NCBI GenBank assembly: GCA_903822175.1
Contig: CAIJOB010000019.1
Span: 46,882-110,881 of the forward strand
Length of the DNA stretch: 64,000 nt
Direction: 5' to 3'
Source of the DNA: an uncultured Alphaproteobacteria bacterium
Lineage (GTDB): Bacteria > Pseudomonadota > Alphaproteobacteria > Caulobacterales > Caulobacteraceae
In this document: piece by piece, positions 7,264 through 16,100 of the stretch
How positions within the stretch are numbered: position 1 is the stretch's first letter
Layout of the letters: each line of letters begins with the position of its first letter
The notes under the pieces: model-generated
The model's database searches: none
What the model was told of the DNA's origin: nothing
The model's input: only the letters and a program-made list of their open reading frames with translations
Translations under genes and position numbers: made by a program

Positions 7264-8646
7264 ATGAAGACGCTTCTCAAGGCCGCCGCGCTCGCGGCGA
7301 CGATGCTTTCGACTGGTGGCGCGGCGCTGGCTGCCGGACCAGGCGCTGACGGAGCGGCCGTCGATGGCCGCTGGGACGCCGTCCTGGTGCGCAACGGGAC
7401 CGAGATCCCCTTCCGCCTGGACATCAAGGGCGACGGCCCGACGCTCCAGGGCGTGTTCTACAACGGCTTCCAGCCCTACGACGGCACGACCAGCGCAAGC
7501 TTCAAGGACGGTCAGCTGACGCTCAAGGTCGAGCACTACCTGACCACCATCAACGCCAAGCTGGACGGGGGCCAACTCGCGGGCTCAGCAGTCGCCCAGA
7601 ACCGGGAGTCCAGCGCCGACTACAGCTTCCACGCCGTGCGCCACGTGGACACCGCCCCTGGCGCGGCGCATGCGCCGCAGATCGCCGGGTCCTGGGTGAT
7701 CCCGCTGGCCGTGCCCTCGTCAAAGGGCGAGAAGGCTTTCCGGCTGATAGTCGACCAGCGGGGCGACGAGGTGGCCGCCTCGATCCTGCGCATCGACGGC
7801 GACACCGGCGGCTACAGCGGGACGTTCAAGGACGGCCAGTGGGTGCTCAGCCACTTCGACGGCGGCCGGCCCGGCGTGATCGTGGTCAAGCCGAACGCCG
7901 ACGGCACGCTGGAGGTCCGCCAGCAGAGCGACCGCGCCGCCGTGGCGAGCAAGATCAGCACCAAAGGCGACGATTACTCGACCGCGGCTACGGCGCCGTC
8001 CGACGGCCGATATGCGCCGACGCTGACCGCCTATCGCGCGAAGGTCGCGGCGGCTGAGGGCCTGCCCGCGCCGGAGGATGTGCTGAAGCACACCACCGCG
8101 CGGGATGGGAACGAGCGCTTTGCGTTCAACTTCCCCGACGCCAGCGGAAAGCTGGTCTCCAGCGATGACCCCCGCTTCAAGGGCAAGGTGGTGTTGGCCA
8201 TCGTGACCGGCACCTGGTGCCCGAACTGCCATGACGAGGCCCAGTACCTGGTCGAGCTCGACAAGAAGTACCGCGACAAGGGCCTGGCCATCGTCGCCCT
8301 CGACTTCGAGGAGGCAGAGCAGCAGGCGGGCCTGCAGCGCGCCAAGGCGTTCATCGACAAGTACGGCGCGAAGTACACCTACCTCTATCCGGGCACGCCC
8401 GCGCAGATGTGGGAGAAGGTGCCGCAACTGCAGCACCTGGACACCTGGCCGGCCACCGTCTTCATCGGCCGCGACGGCAAGGTGGCGGCGGTTCATTCCG
8501 GCTTCGCATCGCCGTCGACCGGCGAATTCCACGCCGAGTTGAGGCAGGAGTTCACCTCGCGCATCGAGCAACTGCTGGCGCAAACCGCGCCGGCGAACGT
8601 CGCCACCACCGCCACGACAGCGGCGCAAGCCGCGGGGTCCAACTAG
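7264..8646 (+). CDS. TlpA-like thioredoxin-fold protein with N-terminal beta domain
   Basis: A 460-residue exported protein (signal peptide about 1-24, ALAA). Residues 30-250 form two similar beta-rich halves (DGRWDAVLVRNG... and AGSWVIPLAVPSS...) I cannot assign. Residues about 285-440 are a TlpA/AhpC-type thioredoxin domain with the active site TWCPNCHDEAQ (Cys 319 and Cys 322), followed by LAIVALDFE and the cis-proline region DTWPATVFIGRDGKV. Such proteins reduce disulfides, for instance in cytochrome c maturation. It starts 3 bp after the haem protein stop. A strong hairpin without a T tract follows the operon. Confidence 0.82.
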   Translation: MKTLLKAAALAATMLSTGGAALAAGPGADGAAVDGRWDAVLVRNGTEIPFRLDIKGDGPTLQGVFYNGFQPYDGTTSASFKDGQLTLKVEHYLTTINAKLDGGQLAGSAVAQNRESSADYSFHAVRHVDTAPGAAHAPQIAGSWVIPLAVPSSKGEKAFRLIVDQRGDEVAASILRIDGDTGGYSGTFKDGQWVLSHFDGGRPGVIVVKPNADGTLEVRQQSDRAAVASKISTKGDDYSTAATAPSDGRYAPTLTAYRAKVAAAEGLPAPEDVLKHTTARDGNERFAFNFPDASGKLVSSDDPRFKGKVVLAIVTGTWCPNCHDEAQYLVELDKKYRDKGLAIVALDFEEAEQQAGLQRAKAFIDKYGAKYTYLYPGTPAQMWEKVPQLQHLDTWPATVFIGRDGKVAAVHSGFASPSTGEFHAELRQEFTSRIEQLLAQTAPANVATTATTAAQAAGSN

Positions 8647-8657
8647 GCGGCGGGCAA

Positions 8658-8687
8658 GGCGGAGGCGCGCTCCCCCGCGCCTCCGCC
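8658..8687 (+). other. 12-bp perfect stem-loop at the end of the redox operon
   Basis: GGCGGAGGCGCG and CGCGCCTCCGCC form a perfect 12-bp stem with loop CTCCCC, 11 bp after the stop of the TlpA-like gene. There is no run of T after it on either strand, so it is not a classical intrinsic terminator. It may protect the 3' end of the mRNA or work with Rho. Confidence 0.6.
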
Positions 8688-8739
8688 GACCCCATGCGCA
8701 ATTTGAACCGCAGGCGCGGAGCGCCGTTGAAAGTCGGGC

Positions 8740-10125
8740 ATGGTCAGAGGCAACCGTTCCGCTGCGTCGACCATCGCCGTCATCGGCGGCGGGTTCAGCG
8801 GCCTGCTGACCGCCGTCCATCTGCTGCGGAAAGACCCCGGCCTCATCGTTCGGCTGATCGAGCGGGCGCCGCACTTTGGTCTCGGCCGCGCCTACGCCAC
8901 CGGCGACGCCAATCACCTGCTGAACGTGCGGGTGGCCAATATGAGCGCCTTCCAGGATCAGCCGCGTCACTTCGCCGACTGGCTCGCGGCGGCCGGCGAT
9001 CTGGCGGACAATCGGGCCGGCGAAGGCGCCTTTGTCAGCCGCGGCCGCTACGGCGACTATCTGCAGAGCCTGCTGCGCGATCACGTCGGCGACGCGGGCA
9101 ACGCTGGGCGTCTGCTCCTTGAGCAGGACGAGGCCGTGGCCATCCGGCGCTCGGCGGAAGGTTACGAGGTTCGCCTGGCGCTGGGCCGCAGTTTCGGAGC
9201 CGCCGCCGTTGTCCTGGCCGTGGGGCTGGGGCCTCCGAGGTTTCCGGCGGTCGCCTCGGCCGACGTGCTGAGCCGGCGGACCTTCGTCGGCGATCCCTGG
9301 GGCGGCGACCTGAGCCATCTGCCGGACGGTGACATCCTCCTGCTCGGCGCAGGCCTCTCCATGTGCGATGTCGCGCTCAGCCTTGACCGCCCAGGACGGC
9401 GGCTGCTGGCCCTCTCCCGTCACGGCCTCGTCCCACGCACCCACGGCCCCGCGCCGGCCTCCGAACCGCCGAGCGGGCCCTTCGATACCCCACGAGAGGC
9501 CTTGCGGGCTTTGCGCCTCCACGCCCGAGGTGTGGGTTGGCGCAGCGCTGTCGACAGCATCAGGCCCGTCACCACCACCGTCTGGCAAGGCTGGAGCGAA
9601 CCCGAACGTCGGCGGTTCCTGCGCCATCTGCTGCCCTGGTGGGACGCCCATCGCCACCGCCTCTCCCCGGCGAGTGAAGAACGGCTGGCCCAGGCCGTCG
9701 CGAATGAACGCCTGTCGGTGCTTGCCGGCCGGCTGGAGGCGCTGAACGAGGCCGGCGAAGGCTTTCGGGCCACGATCCGCCTGCGGGGCCGGCGCCTAGC
9801 AGTGGATCGCCACTATGCCGCGGTCGTCAACTGCACCGGCCTGACCGGAGACCTGAAGGCGTCACCCCTCCTTGAGGACCTACAGGCCCAGGGTCTGGCG
9901 CGGCCGGACGGCCTGGGCCTTGGCCTCGACGTCTCCGCAGACGGCGCCTTGGTGGGCGCCGACGGCCGTCCGGTGCGTGGGCTTCACGCGGTGGGCCCGC
10001 TGACGCGCGGCAAGCACTGGGAGGCGATCGCCGTCCCAGACCTGCGCGTGCAGACAGCCGCCGTCTCCAGGGCCGTCCTCGCCCAGACGCCCCGCTGCGG
10101 AAGCGCCCCGCTTCCTACGGCTTGA
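8740..10125 (+). CDS. FAD/NAD(P)-binding protein (NAD_binding_9-like)
   Basis: A 461-residue flavoprotein. The N-terminal Rossmann motif IAVIGGGFSGLLTAVHLL (about residues 11-28) binds FAD. A second dinucleotide motif ILLLGAGLSMCDVALSL lies near residue 200. The end segment GKHWEAIAVPDLRVQTAAVSRAVL is typical of the FAD/NAD(P)-binding family whose members resemble ornithine/lysine N-hydroxylases. The substrate is unknown. The upstream gap is 93 bp with a terminator-like hairpin, so it may have its own promoter. Its 3' end overlaps the convergent serine hydrolase gene by 11 bp. Confidence 0.8.
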   Translation: MVRGNRSAASTIAVIGGGFSGLLTAVHLLRKDPGLIVRLIERAPHFGLGRAYATGDANHLLNVRVANMSAFQDQPRHFADWLAAAGDLADNRAGEGAFVSRGRYGDYLQSLLRDHVGDAGNAGRLLLEQDEAVAIRRSAEGYEVRLALGRSFGAAAVVLAVGLGPPRFPAVASADVLSRRTFVGDPWGGDLSHLPDGDILLLGAGLSMCDVALSLDRPGRRLLALSRHGLVPRTHGPAPASEPPSGPFDTPREALRALRLHARGVGWRSAVDSIRPVTTTVWQGWSEPERRRFLRHLLPWWDAHRHRLSPASEERLAQAVANERLSVLAGRLEALNEAGEGFRATIRLRGRRLAVDRHYAAVVNCTGLTGDLKASPLLEDLQAQGLARPDGLGLGLDVSADGALVGADGRPVRGLHAVGPLTRGKHWEAIAVPDLRVQTAAVSRAVLAQTPRCGSAPLPTA

Positions 10126-11392
10126 CCAGGGCGTCGTAGATCCAGGCGCGGTTCTTGCGCTGGTATTCCATGGCGCGCTCGCGGTTCTGGATCATGAAGA
10201 CCATGAAGAGGTCGTTCTTCGGATCGACCCAGAACTCGGTGCCGGCGATGCCCCACCAGCTGTAGGTGCCGTTGCCCGGGCGGGCCTGCTTGTCGTCGAT
10301 GACCACCGAGCCGCCGAGGCCAAAGCCCATGCCGGGGCCGGGGAAGAACACGCCGGCGCCGCGGATCGCAGGCGTCGTCTGGTCGACGCGCATCTTGGCG
10401 ACGCTCTCGGGCTTCAGGATGCGCACGCCTTTGTATTCGCCGTTGTTCTGCAGCATCAGGGCGAAGCGCAGGTAGTCCTCGGCGGTGGACGAAATGCCGC
10501 CGCCGCCGGAGAACAGCACCGGCTTCTTGGTGTAGTCGAAGAAGGGATTGCCGAGGCCCGGCAGGTTGCTGGCGGCCAGCGGTTCGGCGAAGCGCGCCTT
10601 CCTGTCGGCAGGTTGCCAGAAGCCGGTCTCGGTCATGCCCAGCGGGCCGGTGACGCGTTCCTTGACCGCCACGTCCAGCGTCTTGCCGCTGGCGACCTCG
10701 ACCACCGCGCCCAGGATGTCGATGGAGCGGCCGTAGTACCAGGCCGTGCCCGGTTCAGTGCGCAGCGGCAGCTTGGCGACGATCTTGGCGTAGTCGCGCA
10801 GCTTGATGTCGTCACGGTTCTCGCCACCGGCGTCCCAGGCCTTGGCGAGCGCGCTGGTCGGCTGGATGAAGCCGTAGATCAGGCCGGAGGTGTGGCTCAT
10901 CAGGTTGCGGACCAGCATCGGCCTGGTGGCCGGCTTGGTCGTGCCGTCCGCCTGCCAGACCACCAGGTTGGCGTATTCCGGCAGGTAGTTGGAGACCGGC
11001 GCGTCGAGGTCGAGCTTGCCCTCCTCCACCAGCGTCATGGCCGTCACCGCGACGATCGGCTTGGTCATGGAGAAGACGCGGAAGATCGTCTTGTCGTTGG
11101 GGACCGCCGTCTGGCCGGGCCCCTGGACTCCGAAGCCTTCCTGGAAGGCGACCTTGCCGTGGCGGCCGATCAGCAGATAGGCGCCAGCGAGCTTGCCCGC
11201 GGCCACGTCCGCCTTCAGCCCTTCCTCGGCGACCTTCAGCTTGGCCGGATCGAAGCCCAGCGCCACCGGGTCGCCCGGGACGATCGAAGAGACCTTCGGA
11301 TCGGCGACGCCCTTCGGCGCGGCGAAGCCGGGCGTTGCGGCGCCCAGCGCCAGCGCGGCCATGGCGGCGGCGGCAAATATTCTGCGTATCAT
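10115..11392 (-). CDS. Serine hydrolase of the class C beta-lactamase family
   Basis: A 425-residue exported protein (signal peptide to about residue 25, PGFAAP). The nucleophile motif SMTK is at 108-111 and a YGRS (Tyr-x-Ser type) motif near 220, both of the AmpC/EstB fold. Such proteins are usually esterases or D-amino peptidases rather than true beta-lactamases, so resistance should not be inferred. The ATG at 11390-11392 is chosen because GGAGG precedes it by 9 bp; an in-frame upstream ATG (11419) lacks one. It is divergent from the methyltransferase-fusion gene. Confidence 0.85.
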   Translation of the reverse strand: MIRRIFAAAAMAALALGAATPGFAAPKGVADPKVSSIVPGDPVALGFDPAKLKVAEEGLKADVAAGKLAGAYLLIGRHGKVAFQEGFGVQGPGQTAVPNDKTIFRVFSMTKPIVAVTAMTLVEEGKLDLDAPVSNYLPEYANLVVWQADGTTKPATRPMLVRNLMSHTSGLIYGFIQPTSALAKAWDAGGENRDDIKLRDYAKIVAKLPLRTEPGTAWYYGRSIDILGAVVEVASGKTLDVAVKERVTGPLGMTETGFWQPADRKARFAEPLAASNLPGLGNPFFDYTKKPVLFSGGGGISSTAEDYLRFALMLQNNGEYKGVRILKPESVAKMRVDQTTPAIRGAGVFFPGPGMGFGLGGSVVIDDKQARPGNGTYSWWGIAGTEFWVDPKNDLFMVFMIQNRERAMEYQRKNRAWIYDALVKP

Positions 11393-11494
11393 CTGGAAGG
11401 TCCTCCCCTTTATGAGCACTGATGGCTCATTTCCCTCGGCGCTGGCAATGGCCTCCTGCTTGGCGGGCCGGCGGGGCGCCTATAAGCAACGCCC

Positions 11495-12841
11495 ATGACG
11501 GACGAGACAGACGCCGAACGGCGCAGGGCGCTGGCGGAGCGCGCCGAAACCGACCTAGAGCGCTGGGGCAATCCGGACGCGCTGATGGCGGCTTGGGACG
11601 GGCGCGCGAAGATCGCCGCGGACTTCATTCCGCGCGGCGCGCGGGTGCTCGATCTCGGCTGCGGCGCCATGGCGGTCGAACGGTTCCTGCCCGCCGACTG
11701 CGCCTATCAGCCCTGCGATCTCGCCGCGCGCGACGAGCGGACCCTGATCTGCGATTTCAACGCCGGCGAGTTTCCCGAGGTGGAGTGTGACGTCGCCGTG
11801 GTGCTCGGCGTGCTGGAATACCTGGCCGATGTGCCGGCCTTCCTGCGCCGCCTGCGCGCGCTCGGGAAACCAATCGTCGTCAGCTACAGCCTGGCCGGCG
11901 AAGGGCCCGCCGATCGCCGCGCGCTGGGCTGGATGAACGACTACAGCCGCGCCGAATTCGGAGGCCTGTTGAAGGCGGCCGGCTTCAACCGCGCCTTCGC
12001 CCGCGGCATCGAGAACGGCCAGGTCTTGATGCGGCTCGACCCCACGGCGCCGCCGCAGGTCGCCGAGAAGACTGTCTGGGTCCTGTCGCACAGCAACGTC
12101 GCCAACTTCGGCGACCGGCTGGGCGTGCAGCTGCTGAGCCAGGTGCTGCCGCCCCATGCCGTCGTGCGCCACCTGCAGCACAAGCCGTTTGAGGCGCCCC
12201 CGGAGGGCGAACCCGACCTGCTGATCCTGGGGCTCGGCAACAGCCTCTACACGCCGCTGCTCACCGACGAGCTGGCGGCGCTGATCGCGCGCGCGCCGGT
12301 CAGCATCGGCATCTTTGGCACCCAGTACCGCGAGGCCATGGACTGCGCGCGGTTGGAGGGCGTGATCGGGCGCCTGCACAGCTGGTACGCCCGCTACGAG
12401 GAGGACGCGCTGATCTATGGCCAGGGGCGCGGCAATGTCCGCCATCTTGGCGACTGGCTGATCGACGCCTTTCCCATGAGCCGGCCGACCGATGACGAGA
12501 TGCTGATCATCGACGCGAGCTTCGATATGGAGACGCCGCTGGACCGCACGATCGCCAGGATTCAGCGCCACCGCTCGGTGATGTCGGCCAGGCTGCATCC
12601 CCTGCTCTGCGCGCTCACCTCGGCCGAGACGGTGGGCTATGAGGAACAGTGGGCCAAGGACGCCTGGGCCGGTGGCGCGAGCTCGGGCAAGTTCCGCTCC
12701 ATGCTGATGGACGTGTTCGGGATGGCCTGGTCGTCGGACCATATGTGGCGCGTCGATCGCTCAGCGGTGATCGGCTACAAGGCCAAGGTGGCCGCCAACC
12801 TCAGCGGACTGCGCGCCGAGCTGGCGGAATTGCTGGCCTGA
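11495..12841 (+). CDS. Fusion: SAM methyltransferase + polysaccharide pyruvyl transferase-like
   Basis: A 448-residue two-domain protein. Residues about 30-180 are a class I SAM-dependent methyltransferase with motif I ARVLDLGCGAM (50-60). Residues about 192-445 resemble the polysaccharide pyruvyl transferase family: TVWVLSHSNVANFGDRLGVQ at the start, LLILGLGNSL, and RHRSVMSARLHPLLCALTSAE, the last matching the SxRLH-type nucleotide-sugar region. Pyruvyl transferases add ketal-pyruvate to surface glycans. The gene sits 5 bp before a TPR glycosyltransferase, so a joint role in decorating a glycan is inferred. The combination of domains is unusual. Confidence 0.7.
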   Translation: MTDETDAERRRALAERAETDLERWGNPDALMAAWDGRAKIAADFIPRGARVLDLGCGAMAVERFLPADCAYQPCDLAARDERTLICDFNAGEFPEVECDVAVVLGVLEYLADVPAFLRRLRALGKPIVVSYSLAGEGPADRRALGWMNDYSRAEFGGLLKAAGFNRAFARGIENGQVLMRLDPTAPPQVAEKTVWVLSHSNVANFGDRLGVQLLSQVLPPHAVVRHLQHKPFEAPPEGEPDLLILGLGNSLYTPLLTDELAALIARAPVSIGIFGTQYREAMDCARLEGVIGRLHSWYARYEEDALIYGQGRGNVRHLGDWLIDAFPMSRPTDDEMLIIDASFDMETPLDRTIARIQRHRSVMSARLHPLLCALTSAETVGYEEQWAKDAWAGGASSGKFRSMLMDVFGMAWSSDHMWRVDRSAVIGYKAKVAANLSGLRAELAELLA

Positions 12842-12846
12842 CCGCG

Positions 12847-13899
12847 ATGAGCGAGCCGCCGACCTACCGCGCCATCGACATCGCCTACACCCTGCACATG
12901 CGGGGCGACCTGGCGGCGGCGGAAACGCGCTACCACGCCATCATCGAAGCGGCCGGCGACGAGGCGATGGACGCCCGCAACAACCTGGTCGGCCTCTATC
13001 GAGACCAGCACCGGTGGGCGGAGGCTGAGGGGGTGATGCGCGACGCCCTGGCGGTCAGCCCGGCCGACCCGGATTGGCGCTTCCGCCTGGGCTGCTCGCG
13101 GCTGGCCGAAGGCGACTTCGCGCAAGGCTGGCCGCTGTTCGAGGCGCGGCGCGGGATCACCCGCGGCCGCGTACCCGTCCCGCCCCTGCCGTTCCCCGAG
13201 TGGCGCGGCGAGGCGGTCGACTCCCTGCTGGTCTGGCCCGAGCAGGGGTTCGGCGATGTGATCCAATTCTCCCGCTACCTGCCCTTGCTGCGGGCGCGAG
13301 GGATTTCGGTGACCCTGGCCTGCAAGGCGCCGCTCGTGCGGCTGCTCAGCCCACTGGCCGGCCGGGTCGAGGCGCTGCGGAACGGCATGGCGCTGCCGGC
13401 GCAGGACGCCTGGTGTCTGATCGGCTCTCTGCCGCTGATCTGCGGGACCACGCTCGACAGCATCCCGCCCTCGGCGCTGACGCGGCCGGCCCACCAGGGC
13501 GTGGGCCTCGGCGTGGTCACCCGGGGCGATCCCAACCACTTCAATGACGCCAACCGCTCGCTGAGCGATGAGGCCGCCGCCGAGCTTCTGGCGCTCCCCG
13601 GCGTGGTCAGCCTGCGGCCGGAGGACACCGGCGCTGCGGATTTCCAGGCCACCGCTGAGATCATCGCCAGTCTGGACGCCGTGATCAGCGTCGACACCGC
13701 GGTCGCTCACCTCGCCGCTTCGCTGGGCAAGCCGACCTGGATCCTGCTGCCCTATCTCAATCCCGACTGGCGCTGGCTGCGCGGGCGGCCGGACAGTCCC
13801 TGGTATCCGAGCGTGCGGCTGGTCCGCCAGCCCGCGTCGGGAGACTGGCGCACGGTAATCGACACGGTGAAACAGGAGCTGGCCGAACGGGCCGCCTAG
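12847..13899 (+). CDS. TPR-repeat glycosyltransferase (GT9/heptosyltransferase-like)
   Basis: A 350-residue protein. Residues about 5-110 carry TPR-like helices (IAYTLHMRGDLAAAETRY, ARNNLVGLYRDQHRWAEAE). The C-terminal part is a GT-B fold found in TPR-linked transferases: SLLVWPEQGFGDVIQFSRYLPLL near residue 125, and AEIIASLDAVISVDTAVAHLAASLGKPTWILLP near 265-300, the latter like the nucleotide-sugar site of heptosyltransferases. The ATG at 12847 is chosen over longer frames because it lies just after the previous stop. It is probably translated together with the methyltransferase fusion and acts on the same surface glycan or glycoprotein. Confidence 0.75.
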   Translation: MSEPPTYRAIDIAYTLHMRGDLAAAETRYHAIIEAAGDEAMDARNNLVGLYRDQHRWAEAEGVMRDALAVSPADPDWRFRLGCSRLAEGDFAQGWPLFEARRGITRGRVPVPPLPFPEWRGEAVDSLLVWPEQGFGDVIQFSRYLPLLRARGISVTLACKAPLVRLLSPLAGRVEALRNGMALPAQDAWCLIGSLPLICGTTLDSIPPSALTRPAHQGVGLGVVTRGDPNHFNDANRSLSDEAAAELLALPGVVSLRPEDTGAADFQATAEIIASLDAVISVDTAVAHLAASLGKPTWILLPYLNPDWRWLRGRPDSPWYPSVRLVRQPASGDWRTVIDTVKQELAERAA

Positions 13900-13997
13900 C
13901 GCCGCCACATCCAACCGTCGCTGCATCCATTCCGTTGGTCGCGCGGCGGGCCTGGGGTTTCTTGCGCGCCGTGGATGGCCGTGATCTCTCAGGACCG

Positions 13998-14837
13998 ATG
14001 CGCCGCGCCGCCGCCCCAGAGACCGAGTTCCGGGTGCAGACCTGCGGCCCGCCCCTGCCGGTCAGCACCGACTTCTATGGCCTGGGCGAGGCCCGGTGCC
14101 GCGCCGACGCCGATGCGCCGCCGATGGAGATGCGTTACGCCAGCCCGGCCATCGGGGCGGTGATTTCCGGCGTCTTCGACTATCGCTCGCAGACCGGCGC
14201 CGGGGCCGGTGGACCGGGCGCCATCGTCTTCGGCAACGCCGGCGAGGCCTTCCAGTGCCGCCACCTGGACAGCGCCGGCAACCGCCGCGCGGTCGTGGCG
14301 CTGAGTGTCGAGCTGATGGCGGAGGTGGCCAGCGACTGCGGCTATGACGGCCCGACCTTCGGCCTGGCGATCCTGCCGCCGTCGCGCCGCGCCGCGCCGC
14401 TCTACGGCGCGCTGCGCCGCGCCGCCGCCGGCGCGCTCAGCGAGGACGAGGTGCTGGAGCTGATCGGCATGGCGCTGCGCATCGCCCGTGGCGCCGAGCC
14501 GCTGCCGGTGACGCCGCCGGAGCGGACCAGGGTGCTGGCGGTCGCGCGCTTCCTGGACAGCGCCTACGAGGAGCCGCTGCCGTTGGACGAACTGGCCGCC
14601 GCCGCTGGCCTCAGCCGCTATCATTTCGTGCGCGTGTTCCGCGCGGTGGTCGGCGACAGTCCGCACCAGTATCTGATCGGCGCCCGCCTGCGCGCCGCCG
14701 CCAACCGCCTGCTGGACACCTGTGAGCCGATCACCGCCATCGCGCTGGACGTCGGCTTCAACGACATCAGCCACTTCAACGCGACCTTCCGGCGGACCTT
14801 CGGCGCGGCGCCCGGCGCCTGGCGCAAGGCCGCCTGA
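13998..14837 (+). CDS. AraC family transcriptional regulator
   Basis: A 279-residue regulator. The N-terminal 150 residues form a cupin-like ligand domain (PAIGAVISGVFDYRSQTGAG). The C-terminal double helix-turn-helix spans about 180-275 (LPLDELAAAAGLSRYHFVRVFR, then ITAIALDVGFNDISHFNATFRRTFG), an AraC signature. The ATG at 13998 has AGGA 4 bp before it; a longer frame beginning at 13935 lacks family similarity. Target genes and ligand are unknown. It is not clearly in an operon with either neighbour. Confidence 0.88.
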   Translation: MRRAAAPETEFRVQTCGPPLPVSTDFYGLGEARCRADADAPPMEMRYASPAIGAVISGVFDYRSQTGAGAGGPGAIVFGNAGEAFQCRHLDSAGNRRAVVALSVELMAEVASDCGYDGPTFGLAILPPSRRAAPLYGALRRAAAGALSEDEVLELIGMALRIARGAEPLPVTPPERTRVLAVARFLDSAYEEPLPLDELAAAAGLSRYHFVRVFRAVVGDSPHQYLIGARLRAAANRLLDTCEPITAIALDVGFNDISHFNATFRRTFGAAPGAWRKAA

Positions 14838-14910
14838 GCCTAGGGTCCAGTCGAACTGGAACGTGAATTCGCCGCCATGCCTGCATCTGTCGGCGGGCCT
14901 CAGCGGCTCT

Positions 14911-14928
14911 CCCCCGTAGGAACGGGGG
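14911..14928 (+). promoter_or_regulatory. Hairpin that covers the ribosome site of the M23 peptidase gene
   Basis: CCCCCGT, loop AGGA, ACGGGGG form a perfect 7-bp GC-rich stem ending 7 bp before the ATG at 14936. The only purine-rich Shine-Dalgarno candidate (GGGGGA) is the 3' strand of this stem, so ribosome access would need the stem to open. A 3' end of the upstream araC-type mRNA is an alternative, but no T tract follows. Confidence 0.5.
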
Positions 14929-14935
14929 ACTTTCC

Positions 14936-16093
14936 ATGAGACGCATGCTGTTGGCGCTGGGCGCCGCGCTCCTGCTGGCCGGCCAAGCCCATGCCCGCAT
15001 TGCGGCGCTGGAGATGCGGATCGCGCCGGCGGATTTCCTGGCGCTCAACCCGACCAACCCGAACCGCGGCTACAGCGATCTGATCGTCCACGCCCTGGGC
15101 GTCCGCGCCTCGGCGGCCTGCAAGTTGACCTCCGTGAAGGTCGAACTGCTGGCTGGCGGCCGCGCCCGCCTGACCGAGGACCTGCCCATCGAGAGCCTCG
15201 TTGCCGACACCCGCGACCTCGCGGGCCAGCCCATGCCCGAGGCCATCGGCGCGCAACTGCTGAACGCCACCGGCGCCGCCGGGATGTTCGGAGCCCCGAC
15301 CGCTCTCGCAACCACACCCGATCTGAAGCCCGGCGAGGCGCTGGTCTCGATCCGCCGCCACTACAGCGTCGGCTTCGCGCCCGATCAGTTGCGGGTCTCG
15401 GCGATCTGCGGCCGCGCCTCGGCCCAGATGCTGGTCGCGGTGAAGCCTTACCGCTCACCCATCGCCTACCGCTTCCCGCTCGCCGGAACCTGGTTGATGG
15501 AGTCGGTGCCCAGCGGCGTCGACAGCCACCATCGCCTGAACCCGTCGACCGAGTTCGCCTCCGATTTCTTCCGCATCGACGCCGAGGGCGCGATGTTCAA
15601 GGGCGACCGGATGGACGCGGCGGCCTGGTACGGCTGGGGTCAGCCGGTGGGCGCCGCCGCCGACGGCGTGGTGGTTCGGGTGATCGCCGACCAGGTGCAG
15701 GACCGGCTGGCCTTCGTGCCCCAACCTGGCGAGACGCCCCAGGCCGCGGGCCAGCGGATGGAAGCGGCCGGGATCGCGCGTCTGCGCGCCAACTTCGCCG
15801 CCGCCAACGCCGGCAACCTGATCGTTATCCGCCACGAGGCGTCGGGCGTGGTGGAATACTCCGCCTACGGCCACCTGAAACCGGGCAGCGTGGCCGTGAA
15901 GGTCGGCGACCATGTCACGGCCGGCCAGAAGATCGCCGAGGTCGGCGACACCGGGGACACGCCGGTCGTCCACCTGCATTTCCAGATCAACGCCGGCCCC
16001 GACCCGTTCTTCGACCGCAGCCTGCCGGTCGCCTTCGCCAACCTGCGCAATGTCAGTGGCGCGGAGCTCGGCCGGATCGTGGCGGCGCGCTAG
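14936..16093 (+). CDS. Exported M23 family metallopeptidase
   Basis: A 385-residue protein with signal peptide (about 1-20, AHAR). The N-terminal part is an unassigned domain with three cysteines. The C-terminal LytM/M23 domain has the zinc ligands of this branch: SHH (about 195-197), FASDF (Asp about 209) and HLHF near residue 346, plus the conserved GNLIVIRHEASGVVEYSAYGHL and GDHVTAGQKIAEVGDTGD. It is predicted to be an active endopeptidase acting on peptidoglycan in the periplasm, unlike DipM further along. Its ribosome site may be held in a hairpin. Confidence 0.85.
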   Translation: MRRMLLALGAALLLAGQAHARIAALEMRIAPADFLALNPTNPNRGYSDLIVHALGVRASAACKLTSVKVELLAGGRARLTEDLPIESLVADTRDLAGQPMPEAIGAQLLNATGAAGMFGAPTALATTPDLKPGEALVSIRRHYSVGFAPDQLRVSAICGRASAQMLVAVKPYRSPIAYRFPLAGTWLMESVPSGVDSHHRLNPSTEFASDFFRIDAEGAMFKGDRMDAAAWYGWGQPVGAAADGVVVRVIADQVQDRLAFVPQPGETPQAAGQRMEAAGIARLRANFAAANAGNLIVIRHEASGVVEYSAYGHLKPGSVAVKVGDHVTAGQKIAEVGDTGDTPVVHLHFQINAGPDPFFDRSLPVAFANLRNVSGAELGRIVAAR

Positions 16094-16100
16094 GCCGCGC

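Noticed and set aside
5827..7575. 582-residue antisense frame across the haem-protein gene
   Set aside because: No family features, no ribosome site, and it is opposite an operon with signal peptides and redox motifs.
10115..11392. Antibiotic resistance beta-lactamase
   Set aside because: SMTK and YGRS fit the broad serine hydrolase family; the features of a true class C enzyme, such as a clear KTG triad, were not identified.
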